Assembly: GCA_026545765.1 (NCBI GenBank)
Contig: CM048844.1
Location: forward strand, 52,982,932-53,046,931
Direction of reading: 5' to 3'
Length of the DNA: 64,000 bases
Source of the DNA: Plantago major
Taxonomy: Eukaryota > Streptophyta > Magnoliopsida > Lamiales > Plantaginaceae
Shown here: positions 11,201-21,931 of the stretch, piece after piece
Layout: every line of letters begins with the position of its first letter
How positions within the stretch are numbered: the stretch's first letter is position 1
Position numbers and translations under genes: made by a program
The notes under the pieces: generated by a model
Seen by the model: only the letters and a program-made list of their open reading frames with translations
The model's database searches: none
Told to the model about the DNA's origin: nothing

Positions 11201-14200
11201 TTTGGTGACTGCAGATTATCTTTTACTTTTTCTAATTTATTATAAAACTGGAACTACACAATTATCCCTTGTTTCACCTATAATTTCAGAACCCTATCCC
11301 CAACCAATGGATTAACCATGGGCTCTCATCTCATCTCACATAATTTGTAATAAGAGGAAACATCAGTTAATATTATAAATTAGTTACTGTCACTATGTAG
11401 TAAGTATGTACTAAGCAAACAAAACTTAGGGTACAAGATAGTATCGCCTACCAAGCAAGCTAGGGTATTTCATCTCAAACTTTATGTCTGAGTTATCACT
11501 TAATCTCCATCTCATAGTTATTGAACCAAGTCTCTCATAAGTCATAAGAGCTCAAAACATTGTATAATAGCATGTTTACTGTACAGTTTTCCTCAATTAG
11601 ATGATAACTGAGATAAGCTATCAGCATCTCAGCCTAGCCATGCTTCGTTCGGTCTCTGTATTCTGGATGGTCTGGTTTGGAATATAACTTTGAAATTCAA
11701 CCATGTCTCATCTTCTCTAAAGGGCAACAGGAAACAGAAATGCTATAAACTCCCTCCGTCCTAGACTCCACTTCCTATGGGTCTGGCCGTGTGGGCACCG
11801 GTTTTAAGACTAAACTATATACACTACATAATTAGAATAATTTATAAAAGGTAGCTTGAGTGAATAAAAGTATAAGAGAGAGTGAATAGAATATGAAAGA
11901 GAGTGTATAAAGTAGGAGAGAGGTTTTACAATTAAGGTATGGGAAGTTGAGATTGGGACAACCAAAACAAGAAAGTGGGAAGTTGAGAATGGGACGGAGG
12001 GAGTATATATATATATATACACGGACCTACTTCCTGGCATAGAAGTTCTGCAGTAATTAGCACAAGTGGTCTTTAGGACTGCAAAAGTGCACAACAGCGA
12101 AAAGTGGAGTGCAGGGCTTCTTAGCTTATTCCGTTGATACTACTCATTACAGAGGAATAGGCTTATAAAATAGAAACCCTACACTCCACTTTCCATGCTC
12201 TTTTGCAGGCTAAAGACAAACTTCTTAGCTGTGCCAAGGGATTGTAGAAATGGCAGAGGATAGGTCCACTTACATAATATTTATAAACAGAATTTCCTTG
12301 GATGTGACTTAATTATTCAATCTACATCAGCTACATAAAGTTCTGAATAGTGAATATGTAAGGGTGAGATTTTTTTTTTTTACTGAATAATTTTTAAGGG
12401 TGAGATGGTTTGCAGAGAACAACAACAATTTGCTTATAATGATTAATGAGGAACGAATTGACAGGCATTGATATTCTTAACACATGAGCTACAAAGAAGT
12501 TTAAATGAATGAAGAGTAATACTTCTAGAAAATATCATCTGCCTACCTGAAGATATCCCATGCTTCTTCCTAAATTCTTCTCCATGACCTTGTACCTTCC
12601 ATTCTTTGCCTAGCTTATCCTGAAGCAATCCAGTCATTTTTTGTTAGTAAAGAAGAGGACTTGTAAGAAAAGAAATCTAATTAGAATAAGATAACCACTA
12701 AAACAAAATTAAATTGCAATGCTCTTCCACATTGGGAGGAGTAGAAAATTAATTGCATTCACCTTTAGTTCCACATCATCTTCAAGAGTGGGGTGGCCGA
12801 CAAAAGTTGCTGCTAATCCATTTGATCTACAGATATCTGCTTCAAATGGAAGTATGCAGAAGACATGATCCACAAACATGGTTAGCCCTCTCAGTCTTGC
12901 CTCACCCCCTCTCCAGGCCCAGAAAGATGGTGCTACATAGTGAAAATGATGAGGACTGGGCTCTCTCTGCCGATCATATCTAACTGCAAAAAGCATTTGC
13001 CGAAAGTCCTACACCAGTTTTTATTTGCATAAGAAACATGGAAAAGGCAGTACGTGGATAGAGCAATTAAAAGAACATTACTTCGTAATTGCTTCAGAAA
13101 GCGGAAGGAAAACCCTTTAGAATCCACTGTCAGCACAACATGAGGCTGGAATGCAAGAGCAGATTCCACCGTCTCCTTTAACTTCACCTGAAATGATTCA
13201 GTTAGATTAAGCAATCAAACTGAAAGACACTAACCAAAGTGAATGGGGTTAGGCGATGAGCTCACTTCTCACCCTGAACGCACTCAGATGTGGCAATAAC
13301 TCCCAGATGCCCATGACGGAAATATCTTCCATAGGAAACAAAGAATTGAACCCTTGGCTTGACATCAATGACCTGGAGAAAGAGACAAAATTAGGTATTA
13401 CGAACATGTGTTTCACTGTTTCTCCATTCATGAACTTCATGTCAGTTGTCCAACTGGGGGGGGGGGGGAAAGGAACTAAAGTGCCTTCAGAGTGAGTAGT
13501 CTCTCTGACGGAACACTAATTCTGAAGTAGCAGTAATCTACTCCACCCAAAGAGCTTTTAATAATTGGTTACCTAATACTTTATACCCTAGCAAACAGCG
13601 AGCTGCATACTGTATTTCAGCCCTAACACATAATTCTCTGGGAAAAGACTTTGAGTTCTTCAGTTCTATGACAATAGATTGGCTCGAGTTCTTGTAGTGA
13701 TGAAGATGATGGATGTCTCAGTTCAATGAACGGGAAAATATAAATACATAAATTTGATTCATATAATAAATCACCTGGAAAGAATATAATTATTTATATC
13801 AATACAATGGGTTTGGAAAATTTGCACAAGAAGTATTTAAGCGTCAGGACTATTCTGCTTACCATATCCATGATCCATCCATATGTTGAATCAATGCTAT
13901 CAATGTACAAATAACAAGAACAATACTTCAAGTTAAATCTGTTAAGATGACATTAATCTTTGCTTAAAGTATGAACTGGTGTATTGTCTCACGGAAATAC
14001 CCCTGTAGTACTACTAGATACTTCATTAAGTGTGTATCACGTACTGTTAGTACTACGAATTAGGTAAGCCTGGATTCTATCAACCAGTGGAAAACAGCAA
14101 GTTACCATATGGGTAACTTACTTCACCAAAACTATGCTGCTGGGCCATGATGGGAATACTACTATACTAGACTGCACAAGTCATTCTCAGAATAGTGTCA

Positions 14201-15418
14201 GTTCTACGACGCTTCACTCAAATGTTTACTACATTTTTATCCTTGAGAACAAGGATCTATCTAGCAATCGGAGGTGGGTCAGGATTGTGGGTGGAAAAAT
14301 TTGAAAGAGGAGTCCAAACCCAAAGAAGTTAACTGGAATCTATAAATGCACGAATAAACAAGAAGTGCAGAAATTTCACAATGGATGGAATGATGTTTGA
14401 TTCCCATATTTTATGAAGCATTGCTTTCATTGGTGGACATAGAAGTAGGCACAGGTGCCTATACATAATTTCTGCAGAAAATACACTTATGAAAGCTGAT
14501 ACTATCTTTTGACGTATTCAGTTGTAATGTTCTACTACTTCTAGTCTTCCCATTCTTGTCTACGAACAGGAATATCCAATGCAATAAAAACTATGTTTAA
14601 CAAAAAAGAAGCTTCTCATTGCCTTATTCACAATTTTCTTCCCCATTTCTGACCTAGGAATTCTTTTCTTATACATAAATTGTTTAACAACCCACATGCC
14701 AGGTCTTAGGACTGATTACTCTAGGCCCCCGCATTTAATCCGAAATCAACTATAAAGGCTTCTATATCATGCAATCAACCAGAGATCAACTATGCTACTC
14801 CTCCACTTGGAAGACTAACAATTCAATTTAGACACCCATACTCCATTTCTAAGGCTCGAACTAATACCTACTTGTGGAATTTTTACTAATTCGATATCAC
14901 GGAAATGACTGAACCAGTAATGTTTCAAAAAAAAAATGACAGAAGCATTACTAAGAACACATAAATCTCTTCAGAAAAAAAGAAACGATTCCAAAATAAG
15001 CAGCTGATAAGCTGACAAACTGTTCAAAAAACTTGCCTTACTTTGCGCATTGAAGTATAATGGATGAATTACTCCAGAGACGGAAAGTAAAATTGCAAAC
15101 TCAAAGTCATAATAATGCAACGAATAGTAACAAAATGTTTGAGAGTAAGGCTGAAATAATGAAATTGCAAAGAGAAAAACAAAAGGTTTGGTTATGAATA
15201 GTTGAATACCCTCCGATTCCAGCAAAGCGGATTGGGAAAGGAGAAAGGTTGGTGAGTGAATTGATGAATCTGGAGGCGATGATATCACCTGAGACTTCTC
15301 CAGCAACAATGAATACTCTGAGCTCACCTGCTTTGGAAGCCAAATCTCTTACACTCTCTCTGCTTGAAACTGAGAATGACCTCTTAATTACACTCAAAAA
15401 TCTCATGCCTCTTGACAT
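8214..15418 (-). CDS. LPXB: Plant LpxB, lipid-A-disaccharide synthase (mitochondrial), eight coding exons, intact
   Basis: Coding exons in order are 15418-15210, 13372-13273, 13187-13082, 12983-12763, 12619-12547, 9301-9063, 8790-8564 and 8388-8214. Every junction is GT...AG and the phases chain correctly to 449 codons plus stop, close to the length I expect for the plant protein. LpxB (GT19, GT-B fold) joins UDP-2,3-diacylglucosamine and lipid X into the lipid A disaccharide; plant homologues act in mitochondria. Visible motifs: AGEVSGD (about 39-45), ISVMGIWELLPHL, HYVAPSFWAWRGGE (about 153), TFVGHP, SVLPGSR (about 243), ALCTSGT and YISLPNILL. The start MSRGMRFLS was chosen because the frame upstream has no ATG and the first ~30 residues are Ser/Arg-rich and acid-poor, as in a mitochondrial presequence. 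Intron 1 (1.8 kb) and intron 5 (3.2 kb, full of transposons) are large. Confidence 0.93.
9402..9427 (+). repeat. Poly(A) tract in LpxB intron 5
   Basis: A run of roughly 26 A residues sits in the intron. It may be the tail of an unrecognised short retroposon, but I find no SINE promoter boxes or target duplication around it. Confidence 0.6.
9718..10674 (-). mobile_element. 5'-truncated LINE (zf-RVT end) in LpxB intron 5, with 12-bp TSD
   Basis: The direct repeat AATCCAAAGTTT flanks the insert (9718-9729 and 10663-10674). Just inside the left copy is a T run, the poly(A) tail read on the other strand. The body encodes the C-terminal zf-RVT region of an L1-type ORF2 protein from 10661 down to 9906 in a continuous frame. 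Its signatures are WKSKLLPRVAFLLWT and a Cys/His cluster CFMCKENGESIEHLFIHC. Endonuclease and reverse transcriptase are missing, so this is a dead 5'-truncated copy made by target-primed reverse transcription. It runs in the same direction as the LpxB transcript and is presumably removed with the intron. Confidence 0.88.
10703..10963. mobile_element. Stowaway-like MITE (family 1) in LpxB intron 5
   Basis: The element begins after TA with CTCCCTCCGTCCC and ends with GGGACGGAGGGAG, the terminal inverted repeat of Tc1/mariner-derived Stowaway MITEs. It is about 258 bp long and non-coding. A related decayed copy occurs at 16800-17032, sharing CCACTAACC, TTTATCATTTCTATC and ACAATAAACAAT segments. 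Confidence 0.82.
10993..11011 (+). repeat. Poly(A) tract after the MITE
   Basis: A run of about 19 A residues. No flanking duplication was found, so its origin is unclear. Confidence 0.5.
11748..12005. mobile_element. Stowaway-like MITE (family 2) in LpxB intron 5
   Basis: It starts CTCCCTCCGTC at 11750 and ends GGGACGGAGGGAG at 12003 followed by TA. The interior has short direct motifs (GTGAATAAA, TATGAGAGA-like, AGTAGGAGAGA). It belongs to the same family as the elements at 17203-17432 and 17729-20625. A TATATA microsatellite follows directly. Confidence 0.82.
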
Positions 15419-15779
15419 CTTCGCCACGTTCCAGTTAGCGGCTCGGAAAATGGTGAGTTGGAGTCTTGGAGAAGAAGACCTACTGTAATCTGAATCGATT
15501 TGAGTATTACGGGCCAAATACGCGGGTTGGGCAATCCGGTTTCATCTTTTTCCACATTCCTTCACCAACACCTGATAAAACTGTTCGCGAGTGATTCGTG
15601 AAAAAACTCAGTTAAAAATCGGCTCAAGATTGATTAATGCGAGCTTGATCATAAGTAAGCTCGACTTAGTTTTAAGCGAGTAACGAGCACTATAATATAG
15701 GTGGGTTTGGCTTGAATGACAACTTTACTAAGTAGCTCCTTTCCCGCTCTAGAAAGCATTTTATTACCAAAATTTTGCA
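15419..15779. other. LpxB upstream/promoter interval
   Basis: This is the 5' flank of the LpxB start. The frame is open back to about 15517 but only from a TTG, so I treat it as leader sequence. I see no clear TATA box. Confidence 0.4.
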
Positions 15780-16760
15780 CTTTCTGCCACATCCTCGCGT
15801 AACCATCTAAACACCTCTTTCTTTGATTTTTCCAATTCAGTAGACAACCCTAAATACTCCTCATGTTTATTACCATCCTAACCAGTAAGATCCCCCTCAC
15901 CTCCTCCACCCTCGCCCTCCCCGTGTTTCTACTAAAAAATAGTAGTTGGACTTCTCAATATTAATCTTTGACTAGGCGCCAAGCTATATCTCCAAACTAA
16001 GACCAATCTCTCTAACGGAATCAGAAGTGGCATGACAAGTTAATAAGGTATCATCCGCAAACAAAATATGGGAGATCCTTGGTGCACTTGGAGTCACCGC
16101 AACCCCTTGTAACACCTCCTTCCTCTCAGCATCACGGAGTAAGGCACCATAGTACGAAACAAGAACAACTAAGGAGAAAGAGCATCCCCTTGACGGATTC
16201 CCCTCCCTGGCTGAATTGGGTTAAGTGGCTCACCATTCAAAAGTACATAATAATAAATTGTACGAAAACTCAACATAATAAGATTCACAAAACTTCTCTC
16301 AAAGCCAAATTTCTCTAAGACTAAGAAAATCCACTCCACCCGATCATAAACTTAATTCATATCCAATTTTAAAGCCATAAAACTATCTTTGCCCTTATTT
16401 TTTTTGTTTTGAAAAATGATTAACTTCATATACTCCCAAAACATTATCAGAAATAAGGCGATTAGATATAAAAGGCATATTGGGTCTCAGAAATGATGGT
16501 ATTCGTCTGGGGCTTATGCCTATTTGAAGTTTCTTTAGAAGCAATCTTAAGCATGGCATTGCTAAGGTTTATCGGTCTGAATTGAGTAATTACCTCCGGT
16601 ACATTTTGGAATAAGAACGATATGGATAAAATTTAACTAGGGGTCAAGAACATGATTATTCAGGAAAGCCAAAGCATAATCAACAACGTTCTTACAAAAT
16701 ATATTCCAAAAATGCTGATAAAAAAGAGGGCGGGGAAGCCATCAGGGCCGAGGGATTTAA
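15780..16760 (-). pseudogene. Decayed LINE reverse transcriptase fragment
   Basis: Reading the minus strand in shifting frames gives the L1-type RT blocks NGEPLNPIQPGRGIRQGDALSP (about 16175-16240) and ISHILFADDTLLTCHATSDS (about 16020-16080), which contains the catalytic FADD box. Upstream pieces such as RVEWIF fit the same family. Several stops and frame changes occur and no endonuclease or tail is recognisable, so this is an old internal fragment. The exact ends are uncertain. The family differs from the LINE at 23.6-28.4 kb, whose box reads CFADDLMLF. Confidence 0.75.
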
Positions 16761-16799
16761 GGGGGAAGCTTGTTTTACCTCGTATGGAGTGAACACATT

Positions 16800-17032
16800 G
16801 CAAATGTCCCGTTTGATATTCTGGTCCACTCTTAAACTCCACTAACCACTATTCATTACTTGATTATTTATCTCTCATATGTTTTTCATTTTTTATCATT
16901 TCTATCTTACATCTCTCATACTTTTCTTCTTTCTTTATCATTTCTCTCAACTACAATAAACAATAAACTATGAATTATTCTTAAAATACTGACGAAAATA
17001 AAGGGGACAAGGTTAGTGGGACAGAGGTGGTA
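16800..17032. mobile_element. Decayed Stowaway-like MITE (family 1 copy)
   Basis: The interior matches the element at 10703-10963: CCACTAACCACTATT, TTTATCATTTCTAT and ACAATAAACAATAAAC occur in the same order. The right end still shows AGTGGGACAGAGGTGGTA, a degraded form of the Stowaway terminus; the left end is more eroded. Confidence 0.65.
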
Positions 17033-17202
17033 CAATAGTCAGGGTCGAAACCATGAATTTTTTCAGCCCCGTGCTAAACTCATGGAACCAATTATAAAAT
17101 AATAAATAATATTTTAAAACTTCAAATTATTAACCATATATTACACTGATTATTTTTTAAGTATTATGGAAAATTATATTTAAAACCATTATATTAAAGA
17201 TA

Positions 17203-17432
17203 TACTCCCTTCGTCCCGGGTTCAACTTCCCACATGTTCGGAGGCAAGTTTTAAGAGAAAAATGCATAACGTAGAAGAGATGATGATAAAGTAGGAAATA
17301 TAGTGAATAAAATATGAGAAATATTGAATAAAGTATGAGAGGTTGTGAATAAAGTAGGGGAGAGATTTTCATTTAAGTGATGAAAAGTTGAAACTTGGAC
17401 GTACCAAAATGGAATGCGGGGCGGAGGGAGTA
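17203..17432. mobile_element. Stowaway-like MITE (family 2)
   Basis: TA duplications at 17203-17204 and 17431-17432 enclose an element starting CTCCCTTCGTCCCGGG and ending GGGGCGGAGGGAG. The interior matches the 11748-12005 element (repeated GTGAATAAAGTA/TATGAGA blocks, GTTGAAACTTGGACGTACC). It is non-coding and about 226 bp long. Confidence 0.85.
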
Positions 17433-17793
17433 CTATTTACTGGACAAGCGTTTTATGTGATTAGTACAAATGTTTAGAAAAAAGTATTTATAATTAGACA
17501 TAAAGTCTTTAATTACTGTATTTTAAATTTGATTAGAAATATAGACAGTGTCGCCAAAAAACGAAATTTAATATATACTTCATCCATCCCGCCAGAAGCT
17601 TTCCATTTACTTTTGGAGCGGAAAAAAAAGGTAAATTATTATTTTTATTAAAATAATAGTGTGAGGTTGATATTTTATGTTGACTTTGATTTTTGTATTG
17701 AATTTTGTGAAAAGTTGAATATATTAAATACTTTCTCCGTCGCAGGTTCAACTTCCCGCGGGCCCGGGCACAAAGTTTAAGAGAAGAGAATAG

Positions 17794-18045
17794 TATTCTT
17801 CGTCCCTAACAAATGTCACATTTTGACTTTTGCATAAGATTAATATTGATCGATTTAATCTTAACCCGTTAATGTAAAATGTTCAATTAAATTATATAAT
17901 GAAAATTTAGGATTATAATGAAACTTTATTCCTAAAGTTTCATTATATAATTTAATTGAACATTTTACATTAACGGGTTAAGATTAAATCGAAGTCAAAG
18001 TTGAAAGTCAAAATGTGACATTTGTTCTGCGACGGAGGAGCAGTA
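17794..18045. mobile_element. Hairpin MITE with near-complete inverted arms
   Basis: The element lies between TA duplications (17794-17795, 18044-18045). The left arm runs from ACAAATGTCACATTTTGAC through CCCGTTAATGTAAAATG to TATATAATGAAA. The right arm is its reverse complement almost to the tips, leaving a small central loop near 17910-17935. Transcripts through it would fold into a stem of over 100 bp, a typical source of 24-nt or miRNA-like small RNAs. It is nested inside an older Stowaway-like MITE. Confidence 0.85.
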
Positions 18046-18089
18046 GAGATGGTGGTAAAGTAGGAAAGTAATAAAGTATGAGATATAGT

Positions 18090-18916
18090 TGTTGATACGG
18101 AAATATGTCCAATCCGTCATAGACGCCTTTGAAGCGTATTAGACTGTCTAAGGTCAAAAGCCCGACCCAAAGGTCCGACCCTTGACCTTCCCGGAATAAG
18201 CAATGAGAACCTTGGCCTGAAAGATAGATGGTCCGACCCAGACCATGGTCCGAGCACCATGAGGGTCCGACCTGGAGACGTTGATTCGGACGTATGACTC
18301 GGACCTCATGAGGAACCAAGTGAACTGGCACCAAGAGAGAGGGCAGGGTCCGAGGTTGGCAAGATCCGAACCACAATACCTTAGGAGGTTGTTTAAGTTA
18401 TCTTACTTCCAAGTGAGTACCGGTCGGACCATTGCTCCATGCCTAACCTTTCGGACGAAGGTTTGAAATGGACATCAGAAGCCTCTAATCTCTTGAGGAA
18501 AGACTAAACTACCCTTAAAAGCCCAAAAGGGAAATGGATTAAGTCTCCTTAATGGGCCTATTAGAGCATTGTCATGCTAACTGAGCCTTTACACTGCACG
18601 CATCCAATGGAGCCCTTCCTTTTTAGGAGATATCTATATGTATGGCACACATTTCCATGTAAATGGTAAGTCAAGTCGTCTTTACGGACTAATCCCGATC
18701 ACTATACAGAGCAGATCTTCAGTCTCTCTCAAGTAAAGTCTCTACCCGGTTTGACACTTTGCAAACCGGGTCTACGATTCTAAATGCCCCCCCCCCCCCC
18801 CAAAGTTACTTATGCAAGTTCTTTCCCACTAGTTCTTTGGAGTGCTTTGGACCCTCTACAGTGATTTGGACGACTTAAGAAGAACTTATTAAGTGTTCGG
18901 GGACTTCACCTCAACA
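18090..18916. repeat. Left LTR of the non-coding retrotransposon
   Basis: 827 bp, TGTTGA...TCAACA. Strongly similar along its length to the right LTR. It contains a C run (about 18787-18801) that is not a pure homopolymer in the other copy. Confidence 0.9.
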
Positions 18917-19440
18917 TTTTGGATGGATGATTTATCTTAAGCACGGACTCTTCATTCGTATGTCTCTAATCGGACTATCTCGGAAAATTGATTATTAAGT
19001 AACACGGACTCTCGCCCTTCGAATCGATTATTAAGTAACAAGGACTCTCGTCCGATAGGATGTCCTTACTCGGACTATCCCGAAAAATCGGTAATAAACA
19101 CCAGATAAAACCCCATCTTCCTAACAGATGGATGATTTATCTTACGCACCCGGACTTCGTCTGCTCGATGTCCCAATTCGACTATCCCGAAAATCGATTA
19201 TTAAGTAACGGACTCGTCTGCTCAATGTCCTTACTGACTATCCCGAAAAATCGATAATTAACACAAGATAAAACCCCATCTTCCTAACAGATGGATGATT
19301 TATCTTAAGCACACGGACTCTCGTCCGTTCGGATGTCCTTACTCGGACTATACCGGGAAATCGATTCTTAAATAACACGGACTCCAGTCCGTTCGGATGT
19401 CCTTCCGCGGACCATCCCGATTTTACCACTAGCAAAAAGT
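18917..19440. repeat. Tandem degenerate repeats inside the non-coding LTR element
   Basis: A unit containing GGACTATCCCGAAAAATCGATTA, a TTAAGTAACACGGACTC segment and GTCCTTACTCGG recurs about every 65-75 bp. A higher-order period of about 160 bp is marked by AACAGATGGATGATTTATCTTA (near 19123 and 19284). Unit variation is high, with small deletions. Confidence 0.75.
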
Positions 19441-19675
19441 ATCCCTTTCCTACGCCCCTCGAACCAACACTTAATCTCGCTTACAAATACCTCTTTGGAA
19501 CTTACAGTCCGAGCCCACACTCTCGGACTGTAAGAAAAGGGGGGGGGGGGGAGAGAGAGAGAGATTAAGATAAGGACCTCAGAAGGCACGGACTAAAAAC
19601 AAAAATGCTCTCTCCACTTTAAACTATAGTTCCACAGCTATCTTCTACTAAGATACTTGGAAACTAAGGGACATA

Positions 19676-20546
19676 TGTTGATACGGAATATGTCCAATCC
19701 ACATAGACGCCTTTGGAGCGATCCTAAGACGACAGACCTCTAAGGTCAAAGGTCGACGGAGGTCCCACCCAGAGGTTCACCCTTTACCTTCCTAATGAGC
19801 AATGAGAACCTCAGCCTTCAAGACAGATGGTCCGACCCAGACCATGGTCCGAGCACCATGAGGGTCCGACCTAGAGACGTTGATTCGGACGTATGACTCG
19901 GACCTCAAAAGGAACCAAGTGGACTGGCACCAAGAGAGAGGGTAGGGTCCGAGGTTGGCAAGATCCGAACCACAATACCTTAGGAGGTTGTTTAAGTCAT
20001 CTTACTTCCAAGTGAGTACCGTTCGGACCATTGTTCCGGACCTCCCCTTTTGGACGAAGGTCCGAAATGGACATCGTGCCCCTAATCTCTTGAGGAAAGA
20101 CTAAACTACCTCGAAGCCCAAAGGGAAATGGATTAAGTCTCCTTAACGGGCCATGGGCCTAATAGAGCATTGTTGGCGCAATCTGAGCCTTACACTTAGC
20201 ACGATCCAATGGAGCCCTTCCTTTTTGGGAGATCTCTATATATATATTGCACACATTTTCATGTAAACGGTAAGTCAAGTCGTCTTTACGGACTAATCCC
20301 GATCACTATATAGAGCAGATCTTCATTCTCTCTCAAGTAAAGTCTCTACCCGGTTTGACACTTAGCAAACCGGGTCTACGGTTCTAAACCCACCCCACTC
20401 CCCCTCAAAGTTACTTGTGCAGGTTCTTTCCCACTAGTTCTTTGGAGTGCTTTGGACCTTTGGTTGCTTTGGACACTCTACAGTGATTTGGACTTGGACA
20501 ACTTAGGAAGAACTTATTAAGTGTTTGGGGGACTTCACCCTCAACA
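19676..20546. repeat. Right LTR of the non-coding retrotransposon
   Basis: 871 bp, TGTTGATACGG...CCCTCAACA. It is somewhat longer than the left copy because of a few short insertions, such as an extra GGTTGCTTTGGAC-like segment near 20460. Confidence 0.9.
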
Positions 20547-20625
20547 ATAGTGAATAAAGTATGAGTTATATTTTTCATTTAAGGGATTAAAATGAAATTT
20601 AGACGTCCAAAATGGAATCCTAAGT

Positions 20626-21768
20626 CAAATCGGACTATAGATTATTATAATTGCAGTAAGAATGGACAAAAATGAAACGGAAAGTTTTAAATGGCACATT
20701 AAATATGTCAAAATTGAAAGCTTGGAACTGAACTGAGGAATTACTGTATAAAAGAAAATTTTCAAAACTAACTCAAGCTTCGCCCTTGACAACAGTAGAA
20801 AATAATTAGGCAAACATACACGGTTTCAACGCGGATCATCTTTAGATCATGTGACATGTTTGACCCGGGAGAAACATTTCATGAGAGTGAATCACAACAG
20901 CCACAAAATATTTTATGATTATTTAAGATATTTTCTCAACACTGATGCATACATGGAGAGTATAATACACACACCATTATCGGAAAGAAGTTACAAGATA
21001 CTTTTAAAGTTAACATGTTTACATCCGCAATTTCAACGAATACGGCGTGACATCCGCAATTTCATTTAACGCGTGAGACATCTCATATTTTACCCATATA
21101 ATATCACATAACAATGTTACGGTGGTTTTGTCCACCCACACCTCCAACATACCCCTCCCCCAACCAAATAAAACATGTACTTTTTATTAATATAACTATA
21201 AAATGTTGTGATTCGACATACACGTATGGTTTAAAATTTACAATCTCATTGTATATGATTCTTTTCTAACTAAGGTTTGATGGTACACGACAATATATTA
21301 ATTGGTCTAAAAAATTTACTTTTTTAGGTCATAAACGTTTGATTGTAAAAAAATGTTTTAGCAGACTTGTGTCAATCAAACTTTATAAATTTGTTTGGGC
21401 CAGTGTTTGGTCAGAGTTTCTAATTGCACGGTTGATTATCGAGTATAAACTTATCGGACAATACCAATCTCGCGTACCTAGCTAAATTGGTAGTGTCTCG
21501 ACCTAAAGTATTCTTTTTTATTTTTAGGCACTATTCTAAAAAAAATAAAAATGAAATGGTAAATCTACGAAAGCAATATCGCCATAAGAACACCCAGCTG
21601 ATAATCTATTTGTTAAAATATTAATCTCACGCCTGGCAAAACTTCATTGAACAAAATTCTCCATCAAATGTCTAGTTTTTTTTCAAAATGTGAAACAAAA
21701 GGGGCAAAGTTACAAAATGCAGAATTAAGAGATTTAATCACAAAAAAAAAAAAAAATCCTTTCAATTA

Positions 21769-21827
<59 letters not shown>

Positions 21828-21931
21828 CTTGATATGGAACATTTAAAATATCTAATTTGTTAAATATTTAACGAATTAGAGTATGATTTACCCTTAACGT
21901 TTAAATGTAATTCGAGGTTAACATTGAAAAT
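20626..21931. other. AT-rich intergenic region without recognised genes
   Basis: Open frames are short and lack recognisable domains. The only marked structure is the microsatellite at 21769-21828. Confidence 0.5.
21769..21828. repeat. (CT)n(AT)n(AC)n compound microsatellite
   Basis: A CT run passes into an AT run interrupted once by GT, then into an ACAC tail, about 60 bp in all. Confidence 0.9.

Larger units (their letters stand above)
18090..20546. mobile_element. Non-coding LTR retrotransposon (TRIM/LARD-like), TSD ATAGT
   Basis: Two direct LTRs begin TGTTGATACGG and end TCAACA; the 5-bp duplication ATAGT is at 18085-18089 and 20547-20551. The internal region (18917-19675, 759 bp) has no coding capacity for gag or pol and consists mostly of tandemly arranged degenerate repeats. 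It ends in a purine-rich tract (G run followed by GAGAGA at about 19539-19565), which could be the polypurine tract if the element reads left to right. With LTRs over 800 bp but no genes it falls between TRIM and LARD definitions and must have moved with proteins from another element. Confidence 0.9.
17729..20625. mobile_element. Stowaway-like MITE (family 2) split by two later insertions
   Basis: The element starts after TA at 17729-17730 with CTTTCTCCGTCGCAGGTTCAACTTCCCGC, resumes at 18046 (GAGATGGTGGTAAAGTAGG) and again at about 20547 (ATAGTGAATAAAGTATGAG ... GACGTCCAAAATGGAATCC). Placed end to end, these parts follow the order of the intact copy at 17203-17432. The first interruption is a hairpin MITE (17796-18043), the second an LTR element (18090-20546). 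The right terminus is eroded. Confidence 0.75.

Noticed and set aside
13458-13468. G run in LpxB intron 1 as a possible G-quadruplex.
   Set aside because: A single homopolymer run without further G tracts; its length may also be unreliable.
18917-19440. Repeated units resembling a CRISPR-like array.
   Set aside because: Units are degenerate, spacers are not distinct, and the setting is a plant LTR retrotransposon.
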